Assembly: GCA_965229625.1 (NCBI GenBank)
Contig: CBDDJJ010000002.1
Location: 1,612,001-1,676,000 of the forward strand
Reading direction: 5' to 3'
From: JANQIO01 sp965229625
GTDB lineage: Bacteria > Pseudomonadota > Gammaproteobacteria > Pseudomonadales > Halieaceae
DNA length: 64,000 nucleotides
In this document: positions 26,032 to 33,297 of the stretch, piece by piece
Numbering within the stretch: position 1 is the first letter of the stretch
Layout of the letters: each line of letters starts with the position of its first letter
Position numbers and translations under genes: made by a program
The notes under the pieces: model-generated
What the model was told of the DNA's origin: nothing
Database searches by the model: none
What the model saw: only the letters and a program-made list of their open reading frames with translations

Positions 26032-27263
26032 GGTGGGCCACCCTGCTGCTGGTCGTACTGCTGGCGCCCGCGGTAGCGGCGACCGAGCTGGACACCCTGC
26101 TGGCGGAGGATCGACTGCGCGTTCGCAGCTGGCTGGAACCGGCTGAGAACATTGTGCGCGGGCAGGAGGTGCGGCTCATCATGGAAGTGTGCACACCGCG
26201 CTGGTTTGCCGGCGGCACCGGCATACGCGCACCGGAAGTACCGGGCCTGCTAATCCTGCGGCGCAACGAATTCGCTGTGAACCTCAGCCGCCGTGAAGCC
26301 GGGGCGACCTGGGTGGTCCAGCGCTGGCAGCTCGAACTCTATCCGCAGCGGGAGGGCAGCTACCGGCTGCCACCGGTAAGCCTGAGCCTGGCCGTCAACG
26401 ATGCCACGCTGGGCATCGTGCGCGGCGAAGTCCAGACCGATGCGCTGGCCTTCAATGCCAGCCTGCCCGCAGCCGTGGCGAGGCTGGAGCGCTGGCTGGC
26501 GACGCCATCCCTGGCCATACGCCAGCGCTTCGATCGCTCACTGGAAGGCCTGGCCCCGGGCGACGCCTTTACGCGCACCATCGAGGTGGAGGCTACCCGC
26601 CTGACTGCGCTGATGCTGCCGGAGCCCGCCCTGGAGGAAGCGCCAGGGCTGGCCGTCTACCCCGATCTGCCGGAAATGGAAGATCGCAGCAACCGCGGCG
26701 AAGCCACGGCCCTGCGGCGCCAGAGCGCGACCTATGTGGTAGAGCAGCCCGGCCAGTACCGGCTGCCGGCGCAGACCATCTACTGGTGGAATACCGATAC
26801 CGGAAGCCTGGAAAGTGCGGTGCTGGATGCGGTGGAGATCGATGCGGGTGCCGCGCCGGCCACCGCGGCCCCAGCGAGCCCGCCGCTGGCATGGCTGAAG
26901 TGGCTGCCTGTGCTGCTGGGGGCAGCGGCACTCGCACTGCTCGTGAAGCGCTTTCGCGCCCGCGCCGCCAGCCCGCTGCGCCGGGCGCGACAGGCACTGC
27001 GCCGCGGTGATGCCAGGGGCGCCGCGCGCGCACTCTACGGATGGTTGAATACCCGGGCCGGCACAGACGACTGGCTGAGCCTGCGCGCCTCCGCCGCCGG
27101 GGTGGATGCCAGCGCGGCGGCGGACCAGCTACTGACGGCCGCTTACAGCAGCCAGGCTGGCCCGTTGCCGGATGCCAGCCAACTATCCGGCTTAAACACC
27201 AGCCCTGCTCGGCCCAGGGCAGCGTCCTCCGGGCGACTAAACCCGACTCAGCCGCGGAAGTAA
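26028..27263 (+). CDS. BatD-like protein
   Basis: A 411-residue exported protein. From GTG 26028 the N-terminus is a clean signal peptide (RWATLLLVVLLAPAVAA, cleavage near residue 18). Next come beta-rich repeats, for example RVRSWLEPAENIVRGQEVRL and GSYRLPPVSLSL, as in BatD/oxygen-tolerance proteins. A membrane helix at ~292-308 (WLKWLPVLLGAAALALLVK) and a basic, alpha-helical cytoplasmic tail follow. The GTG overlaps the batB stop. An ATG 75 bases earlier inside batB gives no signal peptide. Its end overlaps the convergent gcvT by 16 bases. Confidence 0.82.
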   Translation: MRWATLLLVVLLAPAVAATELDTLLAEDRLRVRSWLEPAENIVRGQEVRLIMEVCTPRWFAGGTGIRAPEVPGLLILRRNEFAVNLSRREAGATWVVQRWQLELYPQREGSYRLPPVSLSLAVNDATLGIVRGEVQTDALAFNASLPAAVARLERWLATPSLAIRQRFDRSLEGLAPGDAFTRTIEVEATRLTALMLPEPALEEAPGLAVYPDLPEMEDRSNRGEATALRRQSATYVVEQPGQYRLPAQTIYWWNTDTGSLESAVLDAVEIDAGAAPATAAPASPPLAWLKWLPVLLGAAALALLVKRFRARAASPLRRARQALRRGDARGAARALYGWLNTRAGTDDWLSLRASAAGVDASAAADQLLTAAYSSQAGPLPDASQLSGLNTSPARPRAASSGRLNPTQPRK

Positions 27264-28351
27264 CGCTGGGGCACAAAAGGCGTGCGGGCCACGGTGACCG
27301 GTAACAGCTTGCCGCGCACGTCCACCATCAGGCTGGTGCCCACTTCCTTGTAGGCCGCATCGATCATCGCCATGGCAATGGGCGCGCCGAGCGTAACACC
27401 CATGCAGGCGCTGGTAATCACACCCACGGGCTCGCCGGTGGCCGTCACCACCGTCTGCCCCTCGCGCACCGGGCGCTTGCCTTCCACCTTCAGGCCCACC
27501 CGTCGCAGGTCACCGCCATCATCCTGGCGCGCGAAAATCGCCTCGGCACCGACAAAGCCTCCCGGGCGTTCACCGTCGCGGCGACGCGCCCTGGAGATCG
27601 ACCACATCAGCGCCGCCTCTACCGGCGTGACCTGGTCAGTCAGCTCGTGGCCGTACAGGCACAGGCCAGCCTCCAGGCGCAGTGAGTCGCGGGCGCCCAG
27701 GCCCACGGGCTTGACGCGCTCATCCGCCAGCAGCGCGCGCGCAAACGCCTCGGCCTTGTGTGACGGCAGCGACACTTCGAAACCGTCTTCACCGGTGTAG
27801 CCGGAGCAGGTCACATAGATCGGCTCACCGTCGTACTCACTGTGGCAGCCGCTCATGAACGTCAGCCCGGTTGCGGCGGGCAGCAGCCCGGACATTACTT
27901 CGCGCGCCTTCGGACCCTGCAGGGCCAGCAGTGCACGATCCTCCATATAGTCCAGTTGCAAGCCCTCGAGACGCGCACGCAGGTAGGCGATATCCGCCTC
28001 CTTGCAGGCGGCGTTGACCACCAGGAAAAAACTGTCGGCATCCCAGCGGGTAACAATCAGGTCGTCGCGGACGCCGCCGGCATCATTGGTCAGCAAGGCG
28101 TAGACCTGGCCGTTGTCCGGCAGCCCCACCAGGTCGACCGGTAGCAGCGCTTCCAGGGCCTCGGTCACCCCGCTGCCGCTAATGCGTAGCTGGCCCATAT
28201 GCGACACATCGAAAAGCCCCGCCGCTTCCCGGGTGTGCTGGTGCTCGGCGATGATGCCGTCGCTGTACTGGACTGGCATTTCGTAACCGGCGAAGGAAAC
28301 CATGCGGGCTCCCAGTTCACGATGCAGCGCATCCAGGGGTACGGTCAGCAT
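27248..28351 (-). CDS. gcvT: Aminomethyltransferase, glycine cleavage T protein
   Basis: Tetrahydrofolate-dependent aminomethyltransferase, 367 residues (E. coli 364). It transfers the methylene group from the lipoyl arm of GcvH to THF. Family motifs are RMVSFAGYEMPVQYSDGI (~16-33), GLFDVSHMGQLRISG, LLTNDAGGVRDDLIVTRW with the catalytic Asp, and ALQGPKAREVM. I chose ATG 28351 (MLTVPLDALHREL) with GGGAG upstream. An earlier in-frame start (28534) lies within the antisense kinase-like gene and has no family support. gcvH and gcvP are not adjacent, so the operon is split. Confidence 0.92.
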   Translation of the reverse strand: MLTVPLDALHRELGARMVSFAGYEMPVQYSDGIIAEHQHTREAAGLFDVSHMGQLRISGSGVTEALEALLPVDLVGLPDNGQVYALLTNDAGGVRDDLIVTRWDADSFFLVVNAACKEADIAYLRARLEGLQLDYMEDRALLALQGPKAREVMSGLLPAATGLTFMSGCHSEYDGEPIYVTCSGYTGEDGFEVSLPSHKAEAFARALLADERVKPVGLGARDSLRLEAGLCLYGHELTDQVTPVEAALMWSISRARRRDGERPGGFVGAEAIFARQDDGGDLRRVGLKVEGKRPVREGQTVVTATGEPVGVITSACMGVTLGAPIAMAMIDAAYKEVGTSLMVDVRGKLLPVTVARTPFVPQRYFRG

Positions 28352-28433
28352 TGGACAAACTCCCAGGTCAATCAAACGGAGCGCCACTCTACCCAGCCCG
28401 TCGAACGGGGGCAAGCCGGTGGTAAACTGGGCC

Positions 28434-28940
28434 ATGAATTGTTCAACCGTCAGCCTGATCGGCATGCCCGGCGCCGGTAAAAGCACGGTCGGCGTGTTGC
28501 TGGCCAAGCAGCTGGGCCTCAACTTCGTCGACACCGACCTGCTTATCCAGGTCGACCAGGGGGAACCCCTGCAGGACAGCGTAGACCGGCTGGGATTTGA
28601 AGCCTTTTGCGCCGTGGAGGAAACCGTGCTGCTGGAGATGCCGCTGGTTCCCTATATGGTCGCCACCGGCGGCAGCGTGGTGTACAGCGACGCCGTCATG
28701 CAGCGCCTGCAGAACGCGGGGCCCGTGGTCTACCTGGACGTGTCGCTGCCGGCTCTGGAGACGCGTATCGAGGCCCGCCCCGACCGCGGCATCGCCTTCC
28801 TGCCCGGGCAGACCCTGGCCGATATCTACCGGGAGCGGCAACCCCTGTACCAACGCTTTGCCAGTTTCACCGTGTCCTGCGAAGCCCAGTCCGCCGAGGC
28901 CACCGCTACCCTGATCGCTGAGCGCATTCGCGCCCGCTAG
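28434..28940 (+). CDS. Shikimate-kinase-like P-loop kinase, divergent paralogue
   Basis: A 168-residue protein with the shikimate kinase fold. The Walker A is GMPGAGKS at residues 10-17, the DTD motif is at 33-35, and a lid with YRERQPLYQRF lies at ~137-147. The Arg that binds shikimate in the FR motif is missing (FEAFCAVEE, Cys at 59). The GGG motif is changed to GGS (ATGGSVV). A complete canonical aroK lies at 57270-57788 in the same window, so this copy probably has another substrate or a modified role. ATG 28434 is the sensible start. Its end overlaps the convergent adenylate cyclase by 35 bases. Confidence 0.8.
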   Translation: MNCSTVSLIGMPGAGKSTVGVLLAKQLGLNFVDTDLLIQVDQGEPLQDSVDRLGFEAFCAVEETVLLEMPLVPYMVATGGSVVYSDAVMQRLQNAGPVVYLDVSLPALETRIEARPDRGIAFLPGQTLADIYRERQPLYQRFASFTVSCEAQSAEATATLIAERIRAR

Positions 28941-30177
28941 GGCACGGCGCCGTCCCTATACCCTGCAGCGCAGAGGCCAGCACCTGGCCGCAGCCTCGTA
29001 GCTCCAGCCGCTGACGTTCTCCCAGTGCCAGCCGCCCGCCGCAGGCAACCCGGGTGGCATCGGACACCAGGATTCCACCGACCGGGGCGGCTGCCTGTAG
29101 GCGGCTGGCGACGTTCACTGTCTCGCCCCAGATATCAAACGCGTAGCGCTTGCTGCCCAGCACACCCGCCACCACCGGCCCGGTATGCACGCCCACTCGC
29201 AGTGTGAGCTCCAGATGCTGGCGCCGACCTACCCGGGTGGCCGCGCGCTGCAGGTCGGATGCCATCTGCACCGCGCGCAGCCCTTCCCCCGGCTTGCCCG
29301 GTGTCAGCCCCGCGGCAGCGAGGTAGGCATCCCCAATGGTCTTGATTTTCTCCAGCCCGCGGCGGTCGGCGATCGCGTCAAAGGCAGAAAACAGCGCATC
29401 CAGCAAAGTCAGCAGCTGGCCCGGCGTGAGATTGCGCACCAGCTCGCTGAAGCCGACGATGTCGGCGAACACCACCGTCACCGAGGGCACCAGCCGCACC
29501 GGGCGGGACCCGGGGTTGTCACGTAGCTGCTGCGCCACCGGCTCCGGTAGCGTGTTATAGAGCAGCGCCTGGTTGCGCTGGTGCAGCAGCGCCAGCTGGC
29601 GTCCCTGCAGATACAGACGGCGCCGGCTGCGATTGAGTCCGGCCAGTGCCAGCGCAGACAGTACATTGGCGGGTAACAGGTAGCTCAGTTCGAGGCCTGC
29701 CACGCTATTGCGCGCAAGATATGCGGCAGCCAGGCTGCCGAGCAGGCCTGTGACGCAGTGCAGGGAAAAACGACAGGGAGAAAACAGGTAACTGCCCAGC
29801 AGCAACAACAGCAGCGCCCCGGAACTGCCGTCATCGCGAGCCGCCAGCAGGCAGCCATAGCTGGCCATGGCCGTGACCAGGCCGACACTGCTGATCCAGT
29901 CCCGCAGCGCAACCACCGACGGCTGCTGCAAGACCCACAGCACCGACAGGCCCACCGAGAGGATACCCAACCGCGGCCAGAGTTCCGGCCAGGGGGGCTT
30001 GGTGCCGCGTGCCAGCGTCTCGGCGGGCAGGTAGCAGGCAAAACAGGCCAGCGCCACCAGCCACAGTAGCCTGAGCTGGCGCAATTCCGCGGCTGCCTGC
30101 TGCGCCCGATAGCGCCGCTCAAGCCGGGCGCTGCGAAACTCGCCACTCAGCCCTGCAATGTGTTTTCCGTCATCCAT
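28906..30177 (-). CDS. Class III adenylate cyclase with N-terminal membrane domain
   Basis: A 423-residue protein. Residues ~35-190 have about six hydrophobic segments. A short coiled linker then leads into the catalytic domain (~225-390). Metal ligands are in VFADIVGFSEL and IKTIGDAYLAAAG, the adenine-selecting Lys is in LEKIKTIGD and the Asp in YAFDIWGETVNVASRL, and the Asn and Arg of NVASR stabilise the transition state. The residues therefore fit adenylate rather than guanylate cyclase. The input signal to the membrane domain is unknown. A striking cluster of CGGACA/TGTCCG elements lies 64-100 bases upstream of its start. Confidence 0.88.
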   Translation of the reverse strand: MDDGKHIAGLSGEFRSARLERRYRAQQAAAELRQLRLLWLVALACFACYLPAETLARGTKPPWPELWPRLGILSVGLSVLWVLQQPSVVALRDWISSVGLVTAMASYGCLLAARDDGSSGALLLLLLGSYLFSPCRFSLHCVTGLLGSLAAAYLARNSVAGLELSYLLPANVLSALALAGLNRSRRRLYLQGRQLALLHQRNQALLYNTLPEPVAQQLRDNPGSRPVRLVPSVTVVFADIVGFSELVRNLTPGQLLTLLDALFSAFDAIADRRGLEKIKTIGDAYLAAAGLTPGKPGEGLRAVQMASDLQRAATRVGRRQHLELTLRVGVHTGPVVAGVLGSKRYAFDIWGETVNVASRLQAAAPVGGILVSDATRVACGGRLALGERQRLELRGCGQVLASALQGIGTAPCPSGRECAQRSG

Positions 30178-30240
30178 GATCCTGGTCGCCTTCCGTGGCG
30201 AGTGAAGTCAGTCTAGCAGCAGCTTCGAGAGCCCGTTGGC

Positions 30241-30276
30241 GGTGTCCGCGGACACCGGCCGGACATGTCCGGACAT
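30241..30276. promoter_or_regulatory. Cluster of TGTCCG/CGGACA inverted repeats
   Basis: GGTGTCCGCGGACACC (30241-30256) is a perfect 16-bp palindrome. CCGGACATGTCCGG (30259-30272) is a second perfect palindrome, and a further CGGACAT follows at 30270-30276. That makes five TGTCCG or CGGACA half-sites in 36 bases, in the intergenic region upstream of the adenylate cyclase. It looks like a multi-site operator. The binding protein is unknown. Confidence 0.6.
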
Positions 30277-30330
30277 GCCAGAAAAGACACAAGGGCTCTC
30301 CGAATGCCCTATTTCCCGGGGTCGCAGAAC

Positions 30331-30346
30331 TGGCAGTGAATTTGCA
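30331..30346 (+). promoter_or_regulatory. Possible sigma54 (-24/-12) promoter
   Basis: TGGCAGTGAATTTGCA has GG and GC with exactly ten bases between them, as required for RpoN promoters. It differs from the consensus at the two bases after TGGCA. It points towards the small gene at 30647, 300 bases away. Chance occurrence is possible. Confidence 0.3.
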
Positions 30347-30536
30347 TTAAGTCATTCAGGAGCGCCGCCGGCGCCGCATCTTGGGCCCGATGCCAGGGAC
30401 AGGCATTGGACGCGCACAGGGAGGTGCCGCGGGCCGCAGGGATGCAAACAAGATGGCTGGAAGTCAGGGAAGACCCGGCGCCGGCGCGCTCCCCACTTTG
30501 CCTGATGGCCCGGCTCAGGCGCTCTTGACCCGGCCC

Positions 30537-30559
30537 ATCGATAAATATTTTTTATCGAT
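30537..30559. promoter_or_regulatory. AT-rich palindrome ATCGATAAA-N5-TTTATCGAT
   Basis: Perfect 9-bp inverted arms (30537-30545 and 30551-30559) around TATTT. It lies 88 bases upstream of the 30647 start in an AT-rich patch, so it could be an operator overlapping that gene's promoter. As an RNA the loop would be five bases with a weak stem, so a terminator is less likely. Confidence 0.45.
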
Positions 30560-30646
30560 ACGCCAAAGAAGTTTTGATTTACTCGGGCCAGTTCGCTGCG
30601 AGATATTGCCAGCGAGCAGCAGCTCAACCGACGTTCCGGAGGTGAT

Positions 30647-30865
30647 ATGGGACAGCGAACGAGCGAGACCAGCCTAAGCGACAGCATTGACGAGTTCTTT
30701 GAGCCGGTACTGGACTCCATGGAGGACGCGCCGGACGACGAGGCACCCCAGGCCAACGGCAAGAATCGCCTGGCCCAGCTTCGGCGTCGCGCCGAGCAAC
30801 GCCTCGAAGAAAAGCGCATGCGTGAAGAGCTGGACTACCTGGATCTCGACTGGGAAGACGAATGA
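30647..30865 (+). CDS. Small acidic protein, PA3496-like
   Basis: A 72-residue soluble protein with a very strong SD (GGAGGTGAT directly before the ATG). The N-terminal half is acidic (DSIDEFFEPVLDSMEDAPDDEA). The C-terminal half is a charged helix (RLAQLRRRAEQRLEEKRMREEL) ending in DYLDLDWEDE. The RRxxEQxLEEKRxxEEL pattern resembles the small PA3496-type proteins of gammaproteobacteria described as putative envelope-integrity factors. I am not sure of that match. It is convergent with the LysR gene. Confidence 0.6.
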   Translation: MGQRTSETSLSDSIDEFFEPVLDSMEDAPDDEAPQANGKNRLAQLRRRAEQRLEEKRMREELDYLDLDWEDE

Positions 30866-31005
30866 ACTGACCCGGGCCAGGCGCCGATGCGGTCGGTGTA
30901 TAGCGGCTTATTTCCTGACGTTTTTCCCTGCTGGCGCTGAATCTCCGGGTCGTTCCTCGCAGCTCTCCCCCTGATCCCGATCACATGCCCCCGCGGGGCC
31001 GTGCG

Positions 31006-31848
31006 TCAGACTGCAATACCCCCGAACACATCCAGCACGGATTCGATCAGTTCCAGCTTGTCAGCATTGGAACGGTAGGTTGCGCAGAGTTTGCGTGTGT
31101 AATCCGGTGCCTCATCCACCGGGTGCAGCTTCGGCCGCCCCCGTTCGGCGACGCTGGCCGGCAGGTAGGCGGCCCCGCCGTTACTGAGGATGAAAGCCCG
31201 CGCCGATGCGCTGATGTTGGTGCGCAGCACCGGCACCACTGCTTCGCCGAAGCGCCTGGCATGAAAGCGCGCAAAGGCACTGCCCCAGTCCACGTAGACA
31301 TAGCTGCCATCCAGCGCTGTGGCCACTGTCGCCTTGCGGCTGGCACTGTAAAGCCTGAGGCTGACGCTACCGATGTCGCGCACCTTGAATTCCGGCAGGT
31401 TGGGCGGGTCGTAGGAAATGGCCACATCCAGGGTGCGATCCAGCAGCATCTTCACCGCCGCATCGGGCAACTGTTCCTCGGTGCGCAGCACCACGCCCGG
31501 CATGTCGCCATGGAGTTGCTGCAGCCGCTCCTGCAGCGCGGGGCTCCAAAGGCCGGAACGTACGCCGATATGAATCTGGCTGGTCTGGCCGGTTTTGAGC
31601 GCCACCTCCTGCTGAGCCCGGGTCCAGGCCAGCAACACTGTCTGGGCGTGGGCGACCAGACGCTCCCCCTCGCTGGTGAGCTGTATATTGTTGCGGCTGC
31701 GGATAAACAGCTTGACGCCCAGCAGTTCCTCGAGCTGGCGAATCCTGGCGCTGACCGCGGCCTGGGTCAGGTGGAGATTCTCTGCCGCCTTGCCGAAATG
31801 CCGCGTTCTGCGCACCTCGAGAAACGTCTTCAGCAGTTCGATATCCAT
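31006..31848 (-). CDS. LysR-type regulator, HdfR-like
   Basis: Transcription regulator of 280 residues. The winged helix-turn-helix is at residues 1-60 (LLKTFLEVRRTRHFGKAAENLHLTQAAVSARIRQLEELLGVKLF), followed by a substrate-binding-like domain. The start MDIELLKTFLEV and the sequence HFGKAAENLHLTQAAVS fit the HdfR group, which represses flhDC in E. coli. The target here is unknown. A perfect 10-bp inverted repeat lies 48-88 bases upstream and may be its own operator. Confidence 0.85.
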   Translation of the reverse strand: MDIELLKTFLEVRRTRHFGKAAENLHLTQAAVSARIRQLEELLGVKLFIRSRNNIQLTSEGERLVAHAQTVLLAWTRAQQEVALKTGQTSQIHIGVRSGLWSPALQERLQQLHGDMPGVVLRTEEQLPDAAVKMLLDRTLDVAISYDPPNLPEFKVRDIGSVSLRLYSASRKATVATALDGSYVYVDWGSAFARFHARRFGEAVVPVLRTNISASARAFILSNGGAAYLPASVAERGRPKLHPVDEAPDYTRKLCATYRSNADKLELIESVLDVFGGIAV

Positions 31849-31895
31849 CGATTCTCCCGCGTCAGGTCAGTTGCGCCCGGGGGCGGCGTGACAAC

Positions 31896-31936
31896 TGTCA
31901 CAGTTATCCCGAATCAACGCAGATTCAACTGTGACA
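31896..31936. promoter_or_regulatory. Nested inverted repeat upstream of the LysR gene
   Basis: TGTCACAGTT (31896-31905) and AACTGTGACA (31927-31936) are perfect 10-bp arms. Inside them GAATC (31911-31915) and GATTC (31922-31926) form a second inverted pair. It lies between the divergent LysR (start 31848) and the small membrane protein gene (start 32060), so either could be controlled. Confidence 0.5.
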
Positions 31937-32059
31937 CGAGTCCCCTTTTATTCCCCAGCCACTGGTAAAGATTGCCCCAGTAGCGACACTAAGTGTCAAG
32001 GAAGGGCACCAAGCGCCGATCAAGGGCAGCCCGGACTGAAGATTTTAAGGTGCATATAA

Positions 32060-32386
32060 ATGAAGTCACTACTGATATCGATACCGTGTTCACTCGTCGT
32101 ATCGCTGCTCGTGTCCGAGGTTGCCCTCGCCACGCTGCAATTGCCCCGGGAGCCCGACCTGGTGTTCTCCGCGGTGGCCATCACGACGATGTTGCTGTAC
32201 GAGCGCGGCCTGGCTGAACTCGGCATCATTGGGGCGATTTCCCTGTTCGCTCAAATAAACGCCCAGGGGCTGGGCAGCCAGGCCGTTGCTCCCGATATCA
32301 TGCTGGCGCTGGTTATCGCACTGATCATCCTGCCGATCGGCATGCGCGTGACGGGCATGACGATTGACACTCCCAGAACAACCTAG
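32060..32386 (+). CDS. Small hypothetical membrane protein
   Basis: A 108-residue protein I do not recognise. The first ~24 residues look like a signal peptide or helix (SLLISIPCSLVVSLLVSEVALA). Two more hydrophobic segments lie at ~36-68 and ~80-96. The SD AAGGTG lies eight bases before ATG 32060. It is a single-gene transcript: a LysR gene is divergent on the left and a strong intrinsic terminator lies 26 bases after the stop. Confidence 0.65.
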   Translation: MKSLLISIPCSLVVSLLVSEVALATLQLPREPDLVFSAVAITTMLLYERGLAELGIIGAISLFAQINAQGLGSQAVAPDIMLALVIALIILPIGMRVTGMTIDTPRTT

Positions 32387-32411
32387 AAGTTCTCCTGGAA
32401 GATGTAGCTTT

Positions 32412-32440
32412 AACCGGTGCTAGTCACCGGTTTTTTCTTT
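32412..32440 (+). terminator. Intrinsic terminator
   Basis: AACCGGTG (32412-32419), loop CTAGT, CACCGGTT (32425-32432), directly followed by TTTTCTTT. It is a perfect 8-bp stem with a U-tract and ends the small membrane protein transcript. It also lies just past the end of the minus-strand gene at 32461. Confidence 0.85.
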
Positions 32441-32460
32441 TCTGGCTTCCGTTCGAAGGT

Positions 32461-33297
32461 TCAGCCCGGCGCTGAAACCGGCGCCGCGCCCTCCTCGGTT
32501 TCCGCCTGCCAGGCAAACAGGTTCTGCTCGATAAAGAAGAAGGCGAACAGCCACAGGAAAGCATCCCAGAAGTCCAGGAAGTCTCCCTTGAAGCCCCAGT
32601 AAACCGCAGCGGCAAACAGGATGCTGTAGAGCACCAGCTTGCCCAACTTGCTGGCCAGCAGCACACGCCCGGTATAGGCACCGCGCAGTTGCAGCCGCAC
32701 ATCGATCTCCAACAGCACGACCACCAGGATCCAGGTTACCGAGTTGATCACATCCGCCCAGGCCAGCCAGCGGGTGGCACGCAGGGTGTCGGCGTCGGCC
32801 ACCACCTGTCCGCTGCCCACCTGCCACAGTGCACCCTGCAACATGCCGCAGTTTTCCCGGGTCAGCGGCTGGAATTCATCGAGCTTGACGAGAATGGACC
32901 AGCTCTCACCAAGCCCGCACGCCGCGGTTGCCGCCAACGGTCTTACATTCTCGCCATAGAAATAGAACATCTCGACAAAGTAGCCGTAGCAGGCATAACC
33001 GATGAACAGGAAGGCGAAGATTCGCAGCCCGTGCAGGCTCCACTTGACCTTGCCCTTGATGGCCTCGTCCGGCAGTACATAGGTTTCCAGCTCGAACATC
33101 AGCAGCAGTACCACCCAGGCGGCGGTATCGATGGTGGCGGAGAAAGCCTGCACGACCAGCTCAAGATTGGGCTCGCCAGTGAACAGGTGGCTGAAGGAGG
33201 TCATCTCCTCCTGCAGGAATAACAGGATGTTGAGACTCAGCAGGCCATAGACGGCGTACTTGGTGAACTGGAACCAGCGCGGCAGGTGATGGTCCAT
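32461..33297 (-). CDS. Hypothetical multi-pass membrane protein
   Basis: A 278-residue protein with about six membrane segments (~14-26, ~48-68, ~90-112, ~178-197, ~213-231, ~238-258). Notable is an aromatic stretch FIGYACYGYFVEMFYFYGENVRP, and a soluble loop at ~115-170 with two Cys (AACGLGESW, ENCGML). I do not recognise the family. Its ATG overlaps the stop of the amidohydrolase gene (TGATG type), so the two are translationally coupled and probably work together. Confidence 0.65.
   Translation of the reverse strand: MDHHLPRWFQFTKYAVYGLLSLNILLFLQEEMTSFSHLFTGEPNLELVVQAFSATIDTAAWVVLLLMFELETYVLPDEAIKGKVKWSLHGLRIFAFLFIGYACYGYFVEMFYFYGENVRPLAATAACGLGESWSILVKLDEFQPLTRENCGMLQGALWQVGSGQVVADADTLRATRWLAWADVINSVTWILVVVLLEIDVRLQLRGAYTGRVLLASKLGKLVLYSILFAAAVYWGFKGDFLDFWDAFLWLFAFFFIEQNLFAWQAETEEGAAPVSAPG

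Larger units (their letters stand above)
30178..30646. other. 469-base intergenic region without a convincing gene
   Basis: Between the adenylate cyclase start and the 72-residue gene. It holds the CGGACA cluster (30241-30276), a possible sigma54 site (30331-30346) and an AT-rich palindrome (30537-30559). Open frames here (for example 30381-30677) show low-complexity composition and no family resemblance, and I do not call them genes. A small RNA is possible but no clear terminator is seen. Confidence 0.6.

Noticed and set aside
28302..28433. Longer N-terminus for the shikimate-kinase-like protein
   Set aside because: The extra 44 residues are antisense to the gcvT start and unlike any kinase. 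The P-loop begins soon after ATG 28434.
30381..30677. Possible 98-residue gene in the intergenic region
   Set aside because: No SD, low-complexity Gly/Arg/Ala-rich start, and it runs into the well-supported gene at 30647 in another frame.
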